DNA of 64,000 nucleotides from Dactylorhiza incarnata (GCA_033032865.1 JAWHQI010000004.1:25092001-25156000); one strand, 5' to 3'; positions 10,516 to 21,671 are shown, numbered from the stretch's first letter. Numbers and translations: made by a program. The notes: generated by a model not told the origin, from the letters alone.

Positions 10516-13500
10516 CCAAAGGCCAATTCAAATCCAATATGGTACTTGGACAGTGGATGTTCTCGGCACATGACCGGAACAAGAAGTTTGTTACAAGAGT
10601 ATACACCCGTGAAAGATGGTCCAAAAGTTATTTTTGGCGGATCTGATCGGGGAATCACAAAAGGCTACGGTATGATCACTAATGGTATAGTCTCTTTCAC
10701 AGACGTGGCTTATGTTAAAGGATTACAACATAATCTCATTAGCATAAGTCAACTTTGTGACAAAGGCTATATGGTAGAATTCTACAAGGAAAAGTGCTTG
10801 ATAAAGTCGTCTGATACGTCAGAAACTATTTTAACAGGCACTCGGAGTAGAAATATCTTTTGTTTAAATTTTCTTTGTTTAGACTCTTCTACACCAGTGT
10901 GTCTTTTAGCAAAAGATAGTGCATCTCTCTGTGACCAGTGGCACAAGAGACTAGCACATATTAATTTCAAAACAATAAGTATGTTATTCTCTCGCAACTT
11001 AGTTCGTGATGCTCCAGATGTTAAGTGCATTAAAGAGAGACCTTGTCATGCCTGCCAAATGGGTAAGCAGACTCGGGCTACCTTTAAGAGCATTATTGGC
11101 AAAGATTCCACCAGATGCTTATATCTGCTCCATATGGACTTGTTTGGTCCCATGCCAATCCGAAGTTTAGGAGGCAAGTCTTATACGCTGGTTATTGTTG
11201 ATGATTACTCACGCTTTGCTTGGGTATTCTTTCTGAAACACAAGTCAGACACCTTTGACTCGTTCACCACATTCGTCAAGCAAATTCAGAATGAACTGGA
11301 ATGTTCTGTGGTCAAAATCAGAAGTGACCATGGTACAGAATTCAAGTCTGGGGCTATGACCGAATTTTGTGAAAGCCTAGGTATCTTTCATGAGTTTTCC
11401 TCTCCTCGTACTCCACAACAAAATGGAGTAGCTGAGAGAAAGAATAGAACACTCATAGAGGCTTGCAGAACAATGTTGAGTGACTCTTCTCTCCCAGAAT
11501 ACTTCTGGGCTGAAGGAATCAACACTGCCTGCCACGTGCAAAACAGAGCACTAATCAACAAGAACCATCATAAGACCCCTTATGAACTCCTGAAGGGTAA
11601 GAAGCCAACCTTGTCTTATTTTAGAATCTTTGGCAGTAAATGCTTCGTGCTTAATAACGGGAAATATTACAAAACTAAGTTTAGTGAAAAATGCTTTGAA
11701 GGTATCTTCGTAGGATATAGTAGCCATAGTAAGGCATATAGGATTTTCAACAAGAAAACCCTGGTTGTAGAAGAAACTTTTAATGTTATATTTGATGAAA
11801 CTAGTATGCTTCAAAGCAGTTCTTCTAGTGTTTTTGTTGAAGATGCAGATGCAAGGTTCAAGGACATAAACTTGGAAGAAGCTGTAAAGGAAGATGCTCC
11901 AAAGTCTGTTGAAGTCAACATTCCATCCGCACATGAGGAAGATGAACCTCAAGAAGATGAAGATGTACCGGAAGTGCAGGAACTCCGTGGAAATCCAAAT
12001 GCTGGAATGATCCGACACTTAAGGGACCATCCTGCAGAGCAAATTATTGGAGATACCCATGTTGGTGTAAGAACAAGAAGAGGTACAGCTAATGAAGTTT
12101 TACACTTAAGTTTTCTTTCACAGGTTGAGCCAAAGAAATTCGATGAAGCAAAGAACGATGCTTCATGGATCATAGCAATGCAAGAAGAACTCAATCAATT
12201 TAAGAGATGCAAAGTGTGGACGCTTGTACCCAGACCCAAAGGACAGAATGTCATTGGATCAAAATGGATATTCAGAAACAAGTTGGACGAGGATGGTGTG
12301 ATCATCAAAAACAAGGCCCGACTTGTTGCTCAGGGGTATAGACAAGAAGAAGGGATCGACTTCGATCAAACTTTTGCTCCTGTAGCAAGGCTTGAAGCCA
12401 TCAGGTTGTTTCTAGCGTATGCTGCTCACAAAGGATTTAAAGTCTTTCAAATGGACGTGAAGTCAGCCTTCCTTAATGGTGATATAAAGGAAGAAGTATA
12501 CGTAGAACAACCCCCAGGTTTCGTAGACTCCTCATTCCCTGATTATGTTTATTTTCTTCGAAAAGCTTTATATGGTCTCAAGCAAGCTCCCCGTGCTTGG
12601 TATGAGACGTTGTCTAGCTTCCTCCTTGAAAACAAATTCACAAGAGGCAAGATAGACAAGACATTATTTCTTAGGGAAGTAAAAGGCAAGATTTTGCTAG
12701 TGCAAATCTATGTCGATGACATTATTTTCGGATCTACCGATGACAACCTCTGCAAAAAGTTTTCCAACTTAATGCAAGGGAAATTTGAAATGAGTAGTAT
12801 GGGAGAGCTGAAGTATTTCTTAGGACTTCAGGTAAAGCAATCTGAAGATGGAATTTTCATCTCTCAGACAAAGTTTACCAAAGAGTTAATTAAGAAATTC
12901 GGAATGGAGAACGCAACCTCTATGAGGACTCCAATGGGTTCAGCTATGTCTCTAGACAAGGATGAGAAAGGGAAACCTTTTGATGAAACCAAGTTTAGAA
13001 GCATAATTGGATCCTTGCTCTACCTTACTGCAAGCAGACCGGATATAATGTTTTCAACATGTGTTTGTGCTAGATTTCAGGTGAACACTAAGGAATCTCA
13101 CTACTCAGCTGCAAAGCGGATTTTGAGATATCTTAAAGGCACACCAAATCTTGGCTTATGGTACCCAAGAAGTAATGATTTCGAACTCACTGGTTTTTCA
13201 GATGCTGATTTTGCAGGAAGCAAAGATGACAGGAAAAGTACTTCAGGAACGTGCCAATTCTTAGGAAAACGGCTCATCTCCTGGAGTAGTAAGAAGCAAA
13301 ATTGTGTTGCTATCTCAACTGCTGAATCGGAGTATATCTCTGCAGGCAGTTGTTGTGCACAATTGCTCTGGATAAGGAACCAACTTGAGGATTACAACCT
13401 AAAGCTCAAAGAAATTCCTATGTACTGTGATTCATCAAGCGCCATAGCAATTGCCAACAATCCCGTGTCTCACAGCAGGACAAAGCACATAGAGATTCGT

Positions 13501-13656
13501 TATCACTTCATCCGAGAGCATGTGGAGCACAAGGACATTGATCTTAGCTATGTCCTGACGGATCGGCAAATTGCAGATATTTTCACTAAGCCGCTCGACG
13601 AATCAAAGTTCAATTATTTCAAAATGGAGCTTGGTATGTTAAACAAAGACTCGTAG
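10504..13656 (+). CDS. pol: Sirevirus Pol polyprotein (protease, integrase, RT, RNase H)
   Basis: This 1050-residue frame has copia domain order. Protease: [12 protein letters not shown] with catalytic D16-S-G. GAG-pre-integrase zinc finger: H147, H152, C181, C184. Integrase core: D212, D275, E311, an exact DD35E spacing, followed by ERKNRT. Reverse transcriptase: from about 560, with [20 protein letters not shown] and YVDD at 736-739. RNase H: D900, E943, D976; the tail ADIFTKPLD is typical. All catalytic residues are intact and the frame has no internal stop. The first codon here is TTG right after a TGA, so translation must normally enter from gag by an unusual route. It ends in TAG at 13654-13656. 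Confidence 0.95.
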   Translation: MQVCPKANSNPIWYLDSGCSRHMTGTRSLLQEYTPVKDGPKVIFGGSDRGITKGYGMITNGIVSFTDVAYVKGLQHNLISISQLCDKGYMVEFYKEKCLIKSSDTSETILTGTRSRNIFCLNFLCLDSSTPVCLLAKDSASLCDQWHKRLAHINFKTISMLFSRNLVRDAPDVKCIKERPCHACQMGKQTRATFKSIIGKDSTRCLYLLHMDLFGPMPIRSLGGKSYTLVIVDDYSRFAWVFFLKHKSDTFDSFTTFVKQIQNELECSVVKIRSDHGTEFKSGAMTEFCESLGIFHEFSSPRTPQQNGVAERKNRTLIEACRTMLSDSSLPEYFWAEGINTACHVQNRALINKNHHKTPYELLKGKKPTLSYFRIFGSKCFVLNNGKYYKTKFSEKCFEGIFVGYSSHSKAYRIFNKKTLVVEETFNVIFDETSMLQSSSSSVFVEDADARFKDINLEEAVKEDAPKSVEVNIPSAHEEDEPQEDEDVPEVQELRGNPNAGMIRHLRDHPAEQIIGDTHVGVRTRRGTANEVLHLSFLSQVEPKKFDEAKNDASWIIAMQEELNQFKRCKVWTLVPRPKGQNVIGSKWIFRNKLDEDGVIIKNKARLVAQGYRQEEGIDFDQTFAPVARLEAIRLFLAYAAHKGFKVFQMDVKSAFLNGDIKEEVYVEQPPGFVDSSFPDYVYFLRKALYGLKQAPRAWYETLSSFLLENKFTRGKIDKTLFLREVKGKILLVQIYVDDIIFGSTDDNLCKKFSNLMQGKFEMSSMGELKYFLGLQVKQSEDGIFISQTKFTKELIKKFGMENATSMRTPMGSAMSLDKDEKGKPFDETKFRSIIGSLLYLTASRPDIMFSTCVCARFQVNTKESHYSAAKRILRYLKGTPNLGLWYPRSNDFELTGFSDADFAGSKDDRKSTSGTCQFLGKRLISWSSKKQNCVAISTAESEYISAGSCCAQLLWIRNQLEDYNLKLKEIPMYCDSSSAIAIANNPVSHSRTKHIEIRYHFIREHVEHKDIDLSYVLTDRQIADIFTKPLDESKFNYFKMELGMLNKDS

Positions 13657-14140
13657 AGACTCTCAGAATCTCAGAAGACAAAAAGATGTTTTGTCGAACC
13701 TTCATTTAACCGAATTCGGCAACTCTATTTAACCGAATCCGGCGATTCTATTTAACCGAATCCGGCGATTCTACTTAACCGAATCCGGCGATATCGATTA
13801 ACCGAATTCGACTAATTTCCTTTAGCCGGATGACGAATTTTCTGGAATTCAATTCTTTCCTAAATGGAATTCGAAGGGTCACGGTTCAAATCTCAGGTAC
13901 GCGCTCTCTCTAAATCTTCATAACACTATATAAATGTTTCTTAAAAGAGAAATTCGAAACCCTTGACTTCGAATCGCGCGGCTCTTCAACTTCCGATTCG
14001 TGCGTCAGTTCGTGCTCCTCTTCTCCGACCGACGATTGATAGTTTCCATCGATTCATCGTCTTCTTCAACCGACACTCAACTGGTTCGCTCGAATCCTCG
14101 CTTCCTCACCTCCTTCAACCGATTCAAGAGAAGCTACGCA
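13657..14140 (+). promoter_or_regulatory. pol/envelope-like spacer: LTR-like palindromes plus TATA box (putative internal promoter)
   Basis: It contains no gene. It begins with a row of TTTAACCGAATCCGGCGATT units (13708-13812), the same motif as in U3. A TATA-like CTATATAAAT lies at 13926-13935, and a CT-rich leader rises to the envelope-like ATG at 14141. The arrangement copies the U3 order. Promoter function is inferred. Confidence 0.55.
13708..13812 (+). repeat. Five tandem AACCGAAT(T/C)CGGC units
   Basis: Five units of about 23-24 bases: three near-identical copies with CCGAATCCGG flanked by two with CCGAATTCGG. The latter are perfect palindromes and match the U3 motif of this element's LTR. 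Confidence 0.85.
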
Positions 14141-14995
14141 ATGCCTAAGAAAGCCTCAGAGAAGCTGCTCTTCGGGAGTGAGCTAGTCAGAACTGGTTTC
14201 GACACCTCAGTTGATGAATTCAGAAACATTGTTCTCGTTCTTGAGGTGGCCGGTCTGGGCTATGTTCTAGAACATCCCTGCAAGGTGCTTGAATCAGAAG
14301 TTCTAAAATTCTTCAAGCATGCAGAACTGAGAAAGAGAGGGTCTGTGATAAAAAGCAGGATTGGTGATGTCCAAATCAAGATTACTTCTTCAAGTCTGAC
14401 CAAGCTTCTCAAGCTACCAGAAGTTTCAGAAACAGATACTCTATCTCCAAAGGATTTCAAACAAGCTCTCCGGTTTTGTGGTTTGCCCAAAGGAACAAAA
14501 TCCATTTATCGAAAGCAGATGAATGAGGAAGGAAAATTGCTATCTGATATTATGGGAAAGGTTCTCCTCTGTAAAGTCGGCTCTCACGACTATCTCTCCA
14601 ATGATATGTTCAAGTTGCTGGGTTCAGTTATTTGCAGAAAAAGGGTTGACTGGGGAAGAGTGTTATTTGACAGAATCTCCGCTAGTTTAAATACCCCAAA
14701 TTTTGGGAGAATTCTCTCTCTATATCTCTACCGTCTGGATAAAACAAGATTCAGCATGAAGAATGGAACTCCCCTCCATCATTTCAAAAGAATTGACTCC
14801 TCTATGATTGAGAGGTGGTCCAGGAAAGTTGGTGAGTCAAGAGTGATATCTCCCAGGGCTCCAAAAGTTAAGAAAATTCCCCGCACTGAATATGACAGTG
14901 AAACAGAAAGTGATCCATCCAGTCAGAAGGACAGTGAACAGGAAGCTGAGGAACACCATGAGAACCAAGATAGTGAGAAAGAAAATGAGAAGTAG
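14141..14995 (+). CDS. Envelope-like / extra Sirevirus protein, part 1 (up to in-frame TAG)
   Basis: This is the first 284 codons of the extra frame after pol. The ATG at 14141 (MPKKASEKLLFGSEL) is chosen because a TATA box and a CT-rich leader precede it; the frame stays open back to 14000 or earlier. The globular part (about 15-215) resembles the 25175-25657 fragment: ..NIVLVLEVAGLGYVLEHP.., SLTKLLKLPEV, ..LLSDIMGKV.. . The end is acidic (many E, S, D). I see no clear signal peptide or membrane helix, so calling it an envelope rests only on its position, as in SIRE1. It stops at TAG 14993-14995, but the same frame stays open for another 559 codons. Function unknown. Confidence 0.7.
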   Translation: MPKKASEKLLFGSELVRTGFDTSVDEFRNIVLVLEVAGLGYVLEHPCKVLESEVLKFFKHAELRKRGSVIKSRIGDVQIKITSSSLTKLLKLPEVSETDTLSPKDFKQALRFCGLPKGTKSIYRKQMNEEGKLLSDIMGKVLLCKVGSHDYLSNDMFKLLGSVICRKRVDWGRVLFDRISASLNTPNFGRILSLYLYRLDKTRFSMKNGTPLHHFKRIDSSMIERWSRKVGESRVISPRAPKVKKIPRTEYDSETESDPSSQKDSEQEAEEHHENQDSEKENEK

Positions 14996-16675
14996 GGTGT
15001 AGACCTGAATGAGAGAGAAGGTGAACCCTCCAAGGGGGAGTGTTCCAAGCTGCCTGAATCTAATAAAGAAGAAAATGCTGATAGCCACATCGACAGTAAT
15101 GGAGATGATGAAGGGGGAGATGATCCTGATACTGATGCTGTGAAGACAGGTCAGTCAGAGAAAAGTCAAGCTGTTCCTCCTGAGGCTGCTATCCCCGCTC
15201 AAATTGAGGGGGAGAATGTTCATTCTGATCTCTCTGCTCCTGAAGAAGATAAGCAAGAGCAGGCAGACCTTCCTACAACCCCTGAACATGTTGCTATCCT
15301 CATAGAAGATAACAGTGCTGCAGGGCCCTCTGCCTCAACTTCAAAAGTTAAGGGAAAATCTGTGCAAGCTCCCAAGGTGCACAAAATCCAAATAACAGTC
15401 GAAGACAGGAGAAATGAAGAACCCTCTCCTCCTCCAGCTCAAAATGAAGAAACTCTTGATACTCAACAGTTTTATCACTATATGAAGGATGTGGATTCAG
15501 CAGATTTCCTCGTAGCAGAAGATGATTTTGGAATCTCTTCTCGCTTGCAAAATCAACCTCCCTCTGCCGTCGACTCAATGCTACTTAGTATGGAAGAAAT
15601 GCTTATCAAACAGAAAAAGTATTTTGAATTTGCTATTCATCAAATCTTTGACAAGACCAGAGATATAAACAAAGGAATGGGCAATCACTTGCAATCTCTA
15701 GCTCATAGCATGGACAAGGTAACAGAAAAACAGGATGAGTACTTCTCTCTGGGTGCATCCTCCCTTAAGTATGTTGGGGAAGGATTACATGCCGTTTGTG
15801 AGAATACTACAAAGCTCTCTGAAAATCAAGAGTACATGTTTCAGCATGATCAACAGGGAAGATCTTCAGTTCAGAACTCTCTACAGGCTATCAAGACAGA
15901 GATCATCCAAACCCTAACTGAAGAAGTCAGAAAGGGGGAGGAAAGACTGCATGAACGAATTCAAACTCAAATCTGGGACTTAAATAGAGAGTTAGAAGGA
16001 AGGATTCAAGAATCTCAGTTAAATGTTCAATCTCAGATTGCTGAAGTTTCAAGAAGTATTGATAGCAAATTTCAAGACCTATATGGTTATCTGCACCAAA
16101 ATCAGGTTTGGTTGCATAATGAGCTATCAAGAGGCTTTGCCTATGGTTTCCAAGGGACAGGTCAATCTTCTGCGCAGCCAGCATTTCCTTCTGAAGTATT
16201 CCATCCGGACATTCAGGTTGCTGCTCCGTCTGAACCTCTTATTCCTCCTGAAGTTTATCATTGGTCAGACGATGAAGAAGATTTCTCCAGGAAGAGAGCT
16301 AGAGTTGATCAAGGAGGATCAAGCTCAGGTGGTTTTATGCATGATGCTAGAAGGGCTGCAGGTCCCAGACTTCTAGAACCAAGAGCACCTCATCCCAGGA
16401 AGATTGTTGGAGAACTGTGGAGTCCGGAATCCAGGAATATTATTTTGGACACTTATAATCTTGTTATGAACTCAAATGAGTCTGTCGACAATCACTACGA
16501 TAGAGATGAGATCCACAAATGGGAGATGGCTAGGCTCAAGAGAAGAATTCACTACAGGAACCATCAAGATGATGAAAAGCCTCCTTCTCCTCCTCCAAGA
16601 TACTATCCAAAACCAAGGGCATATTTTACCGGACAATTGAAGAAAAGTCAAAAGGAAAAGACAAAAGAGAAATGA
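14996..16675 (+). CDS. Envelope-like / extra Sirevirus protein, part 2 (in frame after the TAG)
   Basis: It follows the TAG directly in the same frame, open for 559 codons to TGA at 16673-16675. The start is acidic and low-complexity (VDLNEREGEPSKGE), then proline-rich. From about 15570 to 16110 it is helical and coiled-coil-like (MEEMLIKQKKYFEF, many Q/E/S). The C-terminus has a basic patch and the proline cluster SPPPRYYPKPRAYF. Three AAGGGGGAG words lie inside the coding sequence. It may be expressed by readthrough of the TAG, from the GTG at 15140 or a later ATG, or not at all. No enzyme motif is seen. Confidence 0.6.
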   Translation, partial: GVDLNEREGEPSKGECSKLPESNKEENADSHIDSNGDDEGGDDPDTDAVKTGQSEKSQAVPPEAAIPAQIEGENVHSDLSAPEEDKQEQADLPTTPEHVAILIEDNSAAGPSASTSKVKGKSVQAPKVHKIQITVEDRRNEEPSPPPAQNEETLDTQQFYHYMKDVDSADFLVAEDDFGISSRLQNQPPSAVDSMLLSMEEMLIKQKKYFEFAIHQIFDKTRDINKGMGNHLQSLAHSMDKVTEKQDEYFSLGASSLKYVGEGLHAVCENTTKLSENQEYMFQHDQQGRSSVQNSLQAIKTEIIQTLTEEVRKGEERLHERIQTQIWDLNRELEGRIQESQLNVQSQIAEVSRSIDSKFQDLYGYLHQNQVWLHNELSRGFAYGFQGTGQSSAQPAFPSEVFHPDIQVAAPSEPLIPPEVYHWSDDEEDFSRKRARVDQGGSSSGGFMHDARRAAGPRLLEPRAPHPRKIVGELWSPESRNIILDTYNLVMNSNESVDNHYDRDEIHKWEMARLKRRIHYRNHQDDEKPPSPPPRYYPKPRAYFTGQLKKSQKEKTKEK

Positions 16676-16865
16676 TGGATGCTTGATCGCTAGACTCTAT
16701 TTCTCTTTTAAGAACATTTATATATTGTTGTCTAATTAATTTTTGGTGGACTTAAGTTTTTGTTTATGATGACTATATATAGCTTCATAGCTCAGTTCTT
16801 TACTTGCTTATATTTATTTTTCTCCTAGCAATTCACCTCAGTAGATAGGGTTCTGACTTCTTCAA
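16676..16865 (+). other. 3' non-coding region of Sirevirus
   Basis: A T-rich stretch between the envelope-like stop and the polypurine tract; no gene seen. Confidence 0.6.
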
Positions 16866-16877
16866 ATAGGGGGAGAT
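16866..16877 (+). other. Polypurine tract
   Basis: AATAGGGGGAGAT-type purine run immediately before the 3' LTR start TGTTGGG at 16878. It primes plus-strand DNA synthesis. Confidence 0.85.
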
Positions 16878-18253
16878 TGTTGGGTATTGTATCCACAATA
16901 GCCCTGATTTGAAGAAGTCCCCTTCAAACTAGGATGAATTGTAATTGTATTTGATTATGCACTTTAGCTGTGTTGTGACAGGTCATTCCACTCTAGGTAC
17001 AAACCAATGTCAGGTTTCAATGAGTCGTCAAACACAGGCTTGTGCAATGTAATCCCTCATTGTATAGACCAAAGTGTTGGCTCATGTGAGATCTCTCTAT
17101 TGGGATGTACCTCATTTCCTAAGTGCAAGAGAAGGAGGACTGGAGCTGATGGTGGACTTTTCATAAAAAGGGATTTTTCCCAAGTAAAATTCGGTTATAT
17201 CATTCAGAAACATATAGTCGAATTCGACTATATAGTTGGGATGGATATAATCGAATTCGGTGAATCATAGTTCGAAATTTCCTTGAAGAATTAGAATAAC
17301 CGAATTCGGTTGTTGCAATTCGGTTATTGCAATTCGGTTATATCATTTAACCGAATTCGATTCGGTTATTGCCATTCGGTTATACCATTTAACCGAATCG
17401 GTCTGCAGTAATTCTTCCGGTTCGTTTTTGAATGCGCGTTTCCTAGGGCTTCTCCTATGTACAGTACACGTGGAGTTAGATCCATAATTCGCGCTTATGA
17501 CCGTTGGAAGAAGACTCTATAAATACCTAAGGATAATTTCCAGATAACCAGAATCGAGAATTGAAAAAGAAATCGCACATTACTTCTGACGGCCGACTGT
17601 TCTCACGCAAGTGTTTCGTCTCCGACAAAGCCAGCGATTCTTGTTTCGTCTTCTAAAGATTCAATCGACAAGATCAAGATCCGATTAGCTCTCATCTTCT
17701 GTTGATCAAGTCGATTCAAGTTCTCAGATCTAGCTTCAAATCGTTTTCAAGATTTCTTCATTCTTCATTCACAAAGGACTGAAGTTCACTGCTAAGAAGA
17801 AGAAATTTATTTCTCAAGATCTGAAGAAGAACTTCATCTGAAGTTTAAGAAGATTATTTCCAATCTACGTTGTGTTGTAATAAACAATTTTATAAACTTT
17901 GTAGGAAGCTTGCTTCCGAGTGTTGTGTAGATCCTTGGTTAAGGATTGAGTTGTAGGAGTTGTTTTTACTCCGAGTTGTAGGAGTGGTGCACTCCGAGTT
18001 GTAGGAGTTCTTACTCCGAGGTGTAAGATTATTTTAATCTGAGTTTGGTGAAGTAGCCGAATCTAGCCTCGAAGAGCTAGATAGGCGAGGCGGGAAAGAG
18101 GAGTACCCACATCGGGGAACCTCTATAAAATCCTTGTGTCTGTGCTGTGCTTTATTGTGTGCTTTTCTGTGCTATTTTTAATTCCGCGTAAAGACATAAA
18201 ATCCACCTATTCACCCCCCTCTAGGTGATTTAGGCCGCAACTAGATACTTTCA
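16878..18253 (+). repeat. Sirevirus 3' LTR
   Basis: It is 1376 bp, the same length as the 5' LTR, and matches it except for single-base differences seen near 17327 (C versus T) and 17533 (A versus T). It ends ATACTTTCA, then CTTAT. Confidence 0.95.
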
Positions 18254-18258
18254 CTTAT
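18254..18258. other. Right target-site duplication CTTAT
   Basis: Matches 6755-6759. The chromovirus LTR resumes with GCTAGCCCATGAACATGG, as in the intact copy near 25136. Confidence 0.9.
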
Positions 18259-18308
18259 GCTAGCCCATGAACATGGATTTTCTCCATTTTGTAAAATGGG
18301 GTGTTACA
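18259..18308 (-). repeat. Chromovirus 3' LTR, first 50 bases
   Basis: On the minus strand it begins TGTAACACCCCATTTTAC at 18308. It is the start of the LTR whose rest lies at 5014-6759, and it parallels 25125-25174. Confidence 0.8.
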
Positions 18309-18327
18309 ACTCCCCTCCCTTAAAAGA
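18309..18327 (-). other. Chromovirus polypurine tract
   Basis: The minus strand reads TTCTTTTAAGGGAGGGGAGT directly before the LTR start. ACGAAATT just upstream is usual for Tekay-like elements. Confidence 0.8.
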
Positions 18328-18371
18328 ATTTCGTCCCGAAATTTCAAAATAAAGTTCAAATTTAAATTATA

Positions 18372-19620
18372 CCTGAGAGAAATAGCTCGGGGTACTCCGC
18401 AAGCATGGTTTGCTCTCTTTCCCAAGAGAGTTCCTCTCTCCTGCAATTATTCTAACGGACCTTTACCATCCTAATAGATTTGTTTCACAATTGTCTGACT
18501 TCGGTGTCTTCAATACAAATGGTCTTGACTTTCATCGTTAGCCCACCATTTACCGACACTTCATCGACCACAACAATATGTGTAGGCTCTTTCACAGCCT
18601 TTCTCAACATTGAAATATGAAATACATCATGCAAATCGCTTAACTCCATAAATAGAGCAAGATGGTAGGCAGTTTCACCGATGCGCTCCAAGACCTCAAA
18701 CAGGCCTACGTATCTTGGACATAGCTTTTTCCAGTGTCGGATCCTCGATACTCCTTTGAACGATTTGATCTTCAAGTAAACCCAGTCGCCAATAGTGAAA
18801 TCAATGTTCCAATGTCCTCTCTCACGTATTTACGCTTCAACAACTTCATGTCACCCGTTTTACCCCAAGTCAAAGGCGTACGACAATTTCTAACATAAAG
18901 GGCTTCGAAGGGTGTCATTTTAATACTCACCTGGTAGTTGTTGTAGGAAAATTCAATCATATATAGATGGTCCTCCCATCCCTTTCCAAAATCGAAGGAG
19001 AACATTCAGTTCAGGACTTCCATGTTCTATGGTCCTCTTGGCCTGCCCATCCATTTGCAGGTGGAAGGTCGTGCCAAGTATTAGATTGGTACACAATAGC
19101 TATTGAATTAGCCTCTAGCCATTTGATGTGAAATGCCCATCTCGATTACTTACGATTCTACGGGGAACTCCGTACAATCGTACGATATTATCAACGTATA
19201 TCTTGGCTAACTTTTCCCTAGAATAATCCTTACGATTTGGAATGAAGTGCGATACTTTCATCAAATGATCTACGGTCACCCAAATGGCGTCGTTTCCATG
19301 CTACAATCTCGGCAATCCGTGCACAAAATCCATAAAAATACCGTTGAACTTCCATTCCAGAATCAGTAAAGACTTTATAAACCCACCAGGTCTTTGATAT
19401 TCAGCCTTCACCAACGCGCAAGTATGACACTTGACCACGTAGAGAGCAATGTCTTTCTTTATACCCAACCATCAAAAGAGTTTCTGCATGTCCATGTACA
19501 TCTTTGTTCTCCCTAGGTGGATCGAGTACTTGGTAAAGTGAGCCTCGTACATAAATTATTCCTGTAATTTGGCAACATTTGGGATGCACAGTCTAGCATT
19601 CTTCCATAAAAGACCATCCT
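18372..19620 (-). pseudogene. Chromovirus integrase with chromodomain-like C-terminus (decayed)
   Basis: Fragments on the minus strand: integrase-core remnants at 18772-19300 (GKGWEDHLYMIEFSYNNY, ..MTPFEALY), the integrase C-terminal segment at 18485-18775 (KLCPRYVGLFEVLERIGETAYHLAL, ..LHDVFHISMLRK), and a chromodomain-like end at about 18375-18500 (..EELSWEREQTMLAEYPELF). The 19401-19589 stretch holds a zinc-binding-domain remnant. Several shifts and stops prevent a product. A chromodomain would steer insertion to marked chromatin. Confidence 0.75.
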
Positions 19621-19696
19621 CGAAGGAGAATTCAGTGTTAGACCCATCAATAGTCGCTGCTTTTTAGCACTTCATGCTTTCATCTAGCTCCAAAGC

Positions 19697-20236
19697 TTAT
19701 CGAACTCGGTCGGCAAGGTCATATTGAACATCCGTCCTGTTCAAGCATGCTGAAGTAGATGCTCTCCTATCTACACAAGAGATTTCCAAGGACTCTAGAT
19801 CACGGATCAAACACTCATCATGCATCAAAATCCAATTTTCTTGCGCGGGAGACCGCCGACTCATCACGTCTGCAACAATGTTTCCCTGCCCGGGAGTGTA
19901 ACGAATATCAAATGTGTATTCCCCAAGGAACTCCGTCCACCTTCTCTGCCGCATATTTAACTCCTTATTTAATAGGTACTTTATGCTCTTATGGTCCATA
20001 AAGATGTCAATCTTTACGCCATTTAGGTAATGATGCAATAGCTTGAGGGCGAATACCACAGTCGCTATCTCCATGTCATGGAAGAAGTAGTTCCTCTCTT
20101 GTACCTTCAACTGACAGGAGCCATAAGCAATGACATTTCTAAATTTGACCAGGACAGAACCCAGGTCGCACCCTGAGGCATCGCTATATATCTCATGGCC
20201 TTTCGTACCACTTGGTGAGCATATGATGGGCGCCAT
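19697..20236 (-). pseudogene. Chromovirus RNase H (decayed)
   Basis: The residues YSDASGCDLGSVL, HYLNGVKIDIFMDHKSIKYL and RQRRWTEFLGEYTFDIRY are typical of Ty3/gypsy RNase H. The DAS and DH residues are present. It is open for 179 codons but joined to broken neighbours. The 20237-20589 linker to RT has stops in all frames and holds decayed RT thumb sequence. Confidence 0.8.
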
Positions 20237-20589
20237 GGTCAGACAGCTCTTCAGCTCTTAAAAAGCTTGTGCACACTCAGGAGACCAAGTGAACTTCTGA
20301 TCATTCCTAGTCAACTTAGTGAGAGGAATTGAAATCCTCGAAAACTTCTCCACGAAGCGCATATACTAGACGACACGTCCCAAGAAACTTCGTACTTCCG
20401 TCATATTTTTCAACACAGGACACTCTCAGATTACTACTACCTTCGATCGATTGCCTGTGATTTCCTCACCACTAACAACAATACCAAGGAACGCCACTGA
20501 CGATAGCCAAAACTCGCATTTGGAGAACTTGGTGTATAGCTGACTCCTCCTCAAGTGCTCAAAACTGCGTGCAGATGCTCTGCATGCTC

Positions 20590-21309
20590 CTATTTGGACT
20601 GAGAGTATACCAATATATAATCGATGAAGACGATAACAAACGGTTCCAAGTACTCTCGGAACATTCGATTCATTAAGTCCATAAATACCGACGGCGCACT
20701 AGAGAGACAGAATGGCATAACTGTGAACTCGTAGTACCCGAAATGGGTACTGAACATCATTTTCAGAATATAACATTCCTTTACTCTCAACTAATAATAA
20801 ACTGACCTAAAGTCTAGTTTAGAATACACTGTCGACCCAACCTGTTGGTCAAACAAGTCGTTGATTCTCGGAATCGGATAACGGTTCTTCTCTGTTAGTT
20901 TATTCAGTTCTCGATAATCAATGCATAGCCGCAAGCTCCCGCACATCTTTTTCACAAAGAGAACTGGTGCACTACAAGGGGATGAACTTGGACATATATA
21001 GCCTTGCTCTAGCAGTTCTTGCAATTGAACTTTTAGTTCTGCCAATTCCTTTGGCACAATTCGGTATGGTGAGCGTGACAATGACTTAACACGTGGCACC
21101 AACTCAATACAGAAATAAATTTCTCGCTGAGGTGGTGCCCGAGAGAGTTCATTTGGAAACACATCAGCATAGTCCACTACTACTAGTACATCACTTAAAC
21201 TGGGCTTAGGCTCCGATGTCTCCAACAATGTGAAGAATAACAACGCGCCTTTCCTCACCGCCTTGACAATTTCGAGAGCAGACATTAGTGCCTTGCTAGT
21301 TCCTCGCAT
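20590..21309 (-). pseudogene. Chromovirus reverse transcriptase (one in-frame TAG, catalytic residue lost)
   Basis: The same frame runs through both halves. The first half (20791-21309) has [34 protein letters not shown] and [12 protein letters not shown]. The second (20590-20790) has [23 protein letters not shown] near 20788-20790 replaces the expected glutamine codon between VYY and LRVKE. The active site reads FIDYILVYS, where YxDD is expected, so the second aspartate is lost. Confidence 0.85.
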
Positions 21310-21413
21310 ACTAGCAAATATCGTCTCCTCTCCGATATTCTTTTATAGAGTAATCTCCTTCAGATTATAATCTATGCATACTCGCTACTTCGAGAGCCAG
21401 TCCATGCCAAAGA

Positions 21414-21671
21414 TTACGTCAAATTCAATAAGAGGTAGTAATCATGCTTCCAAGTCGAAATCTTGATTCCCATTTTGCCCTTTACACAGCTCCTCCTATC
21501 TGCGCTCATTCGAGACTCATAGGGCAGCACTACCTCCAAAATATTCATTACCAATATAGATGGCACTTTGATTCGCACCATGAAGTCCTTAGATAGAAAA
21601 GAGTTTGATGCTCTAGTATCAAAAAGAGCTCTCGCGGGATAGTTAAAAATTAATATAAAGCCTAATTGCAT
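21414..21671 (-). pseudogene. Chromovirus aspartic protease (decayed)
   Basis: ALFDTRASNSFLS stands where retroviral-type proteases have DTGAS. The active-site glycine has become arginine, so the enzyme would be inactive. Confidence 0.7.

Larger units (their letters stand above)
6760..18253 (+). mobile_element. Complete young Sirevirus (Ty1/copia) with envelope-like frame
   Basis: This element is 11,494 bp, flanked by CTTAT on both sides. Both LTRs are 1376 bp and begin TGTTGGGTATTG. Order: 5' LTR, tRNA-Met primer site, gag (760 codons), pol (1050 codons), a 484-bp spacer with palindromic repeats and TATA box, a long envelope-like reading frame broken by one TAG, polypurine tract, 3' LTR. 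The size, the large Gag with coiled coil and two zinc knuckles, and the extra frame after pol fit the SIRE1/Maximus lineage. By eye the LTRs differ at two positions (near 7209 and 7415), pointing to a very recent insertion. Confidence 0.93.

Noticed and set aside
14141..16675. Interpretation as a true viral envelope glycoprotein
   Set aside because: I see no signal peptide, transmembrane helix or cysteine-rich ectodomain. Only position and lineage suggest the name, so it is called envelope-like with unknown function.
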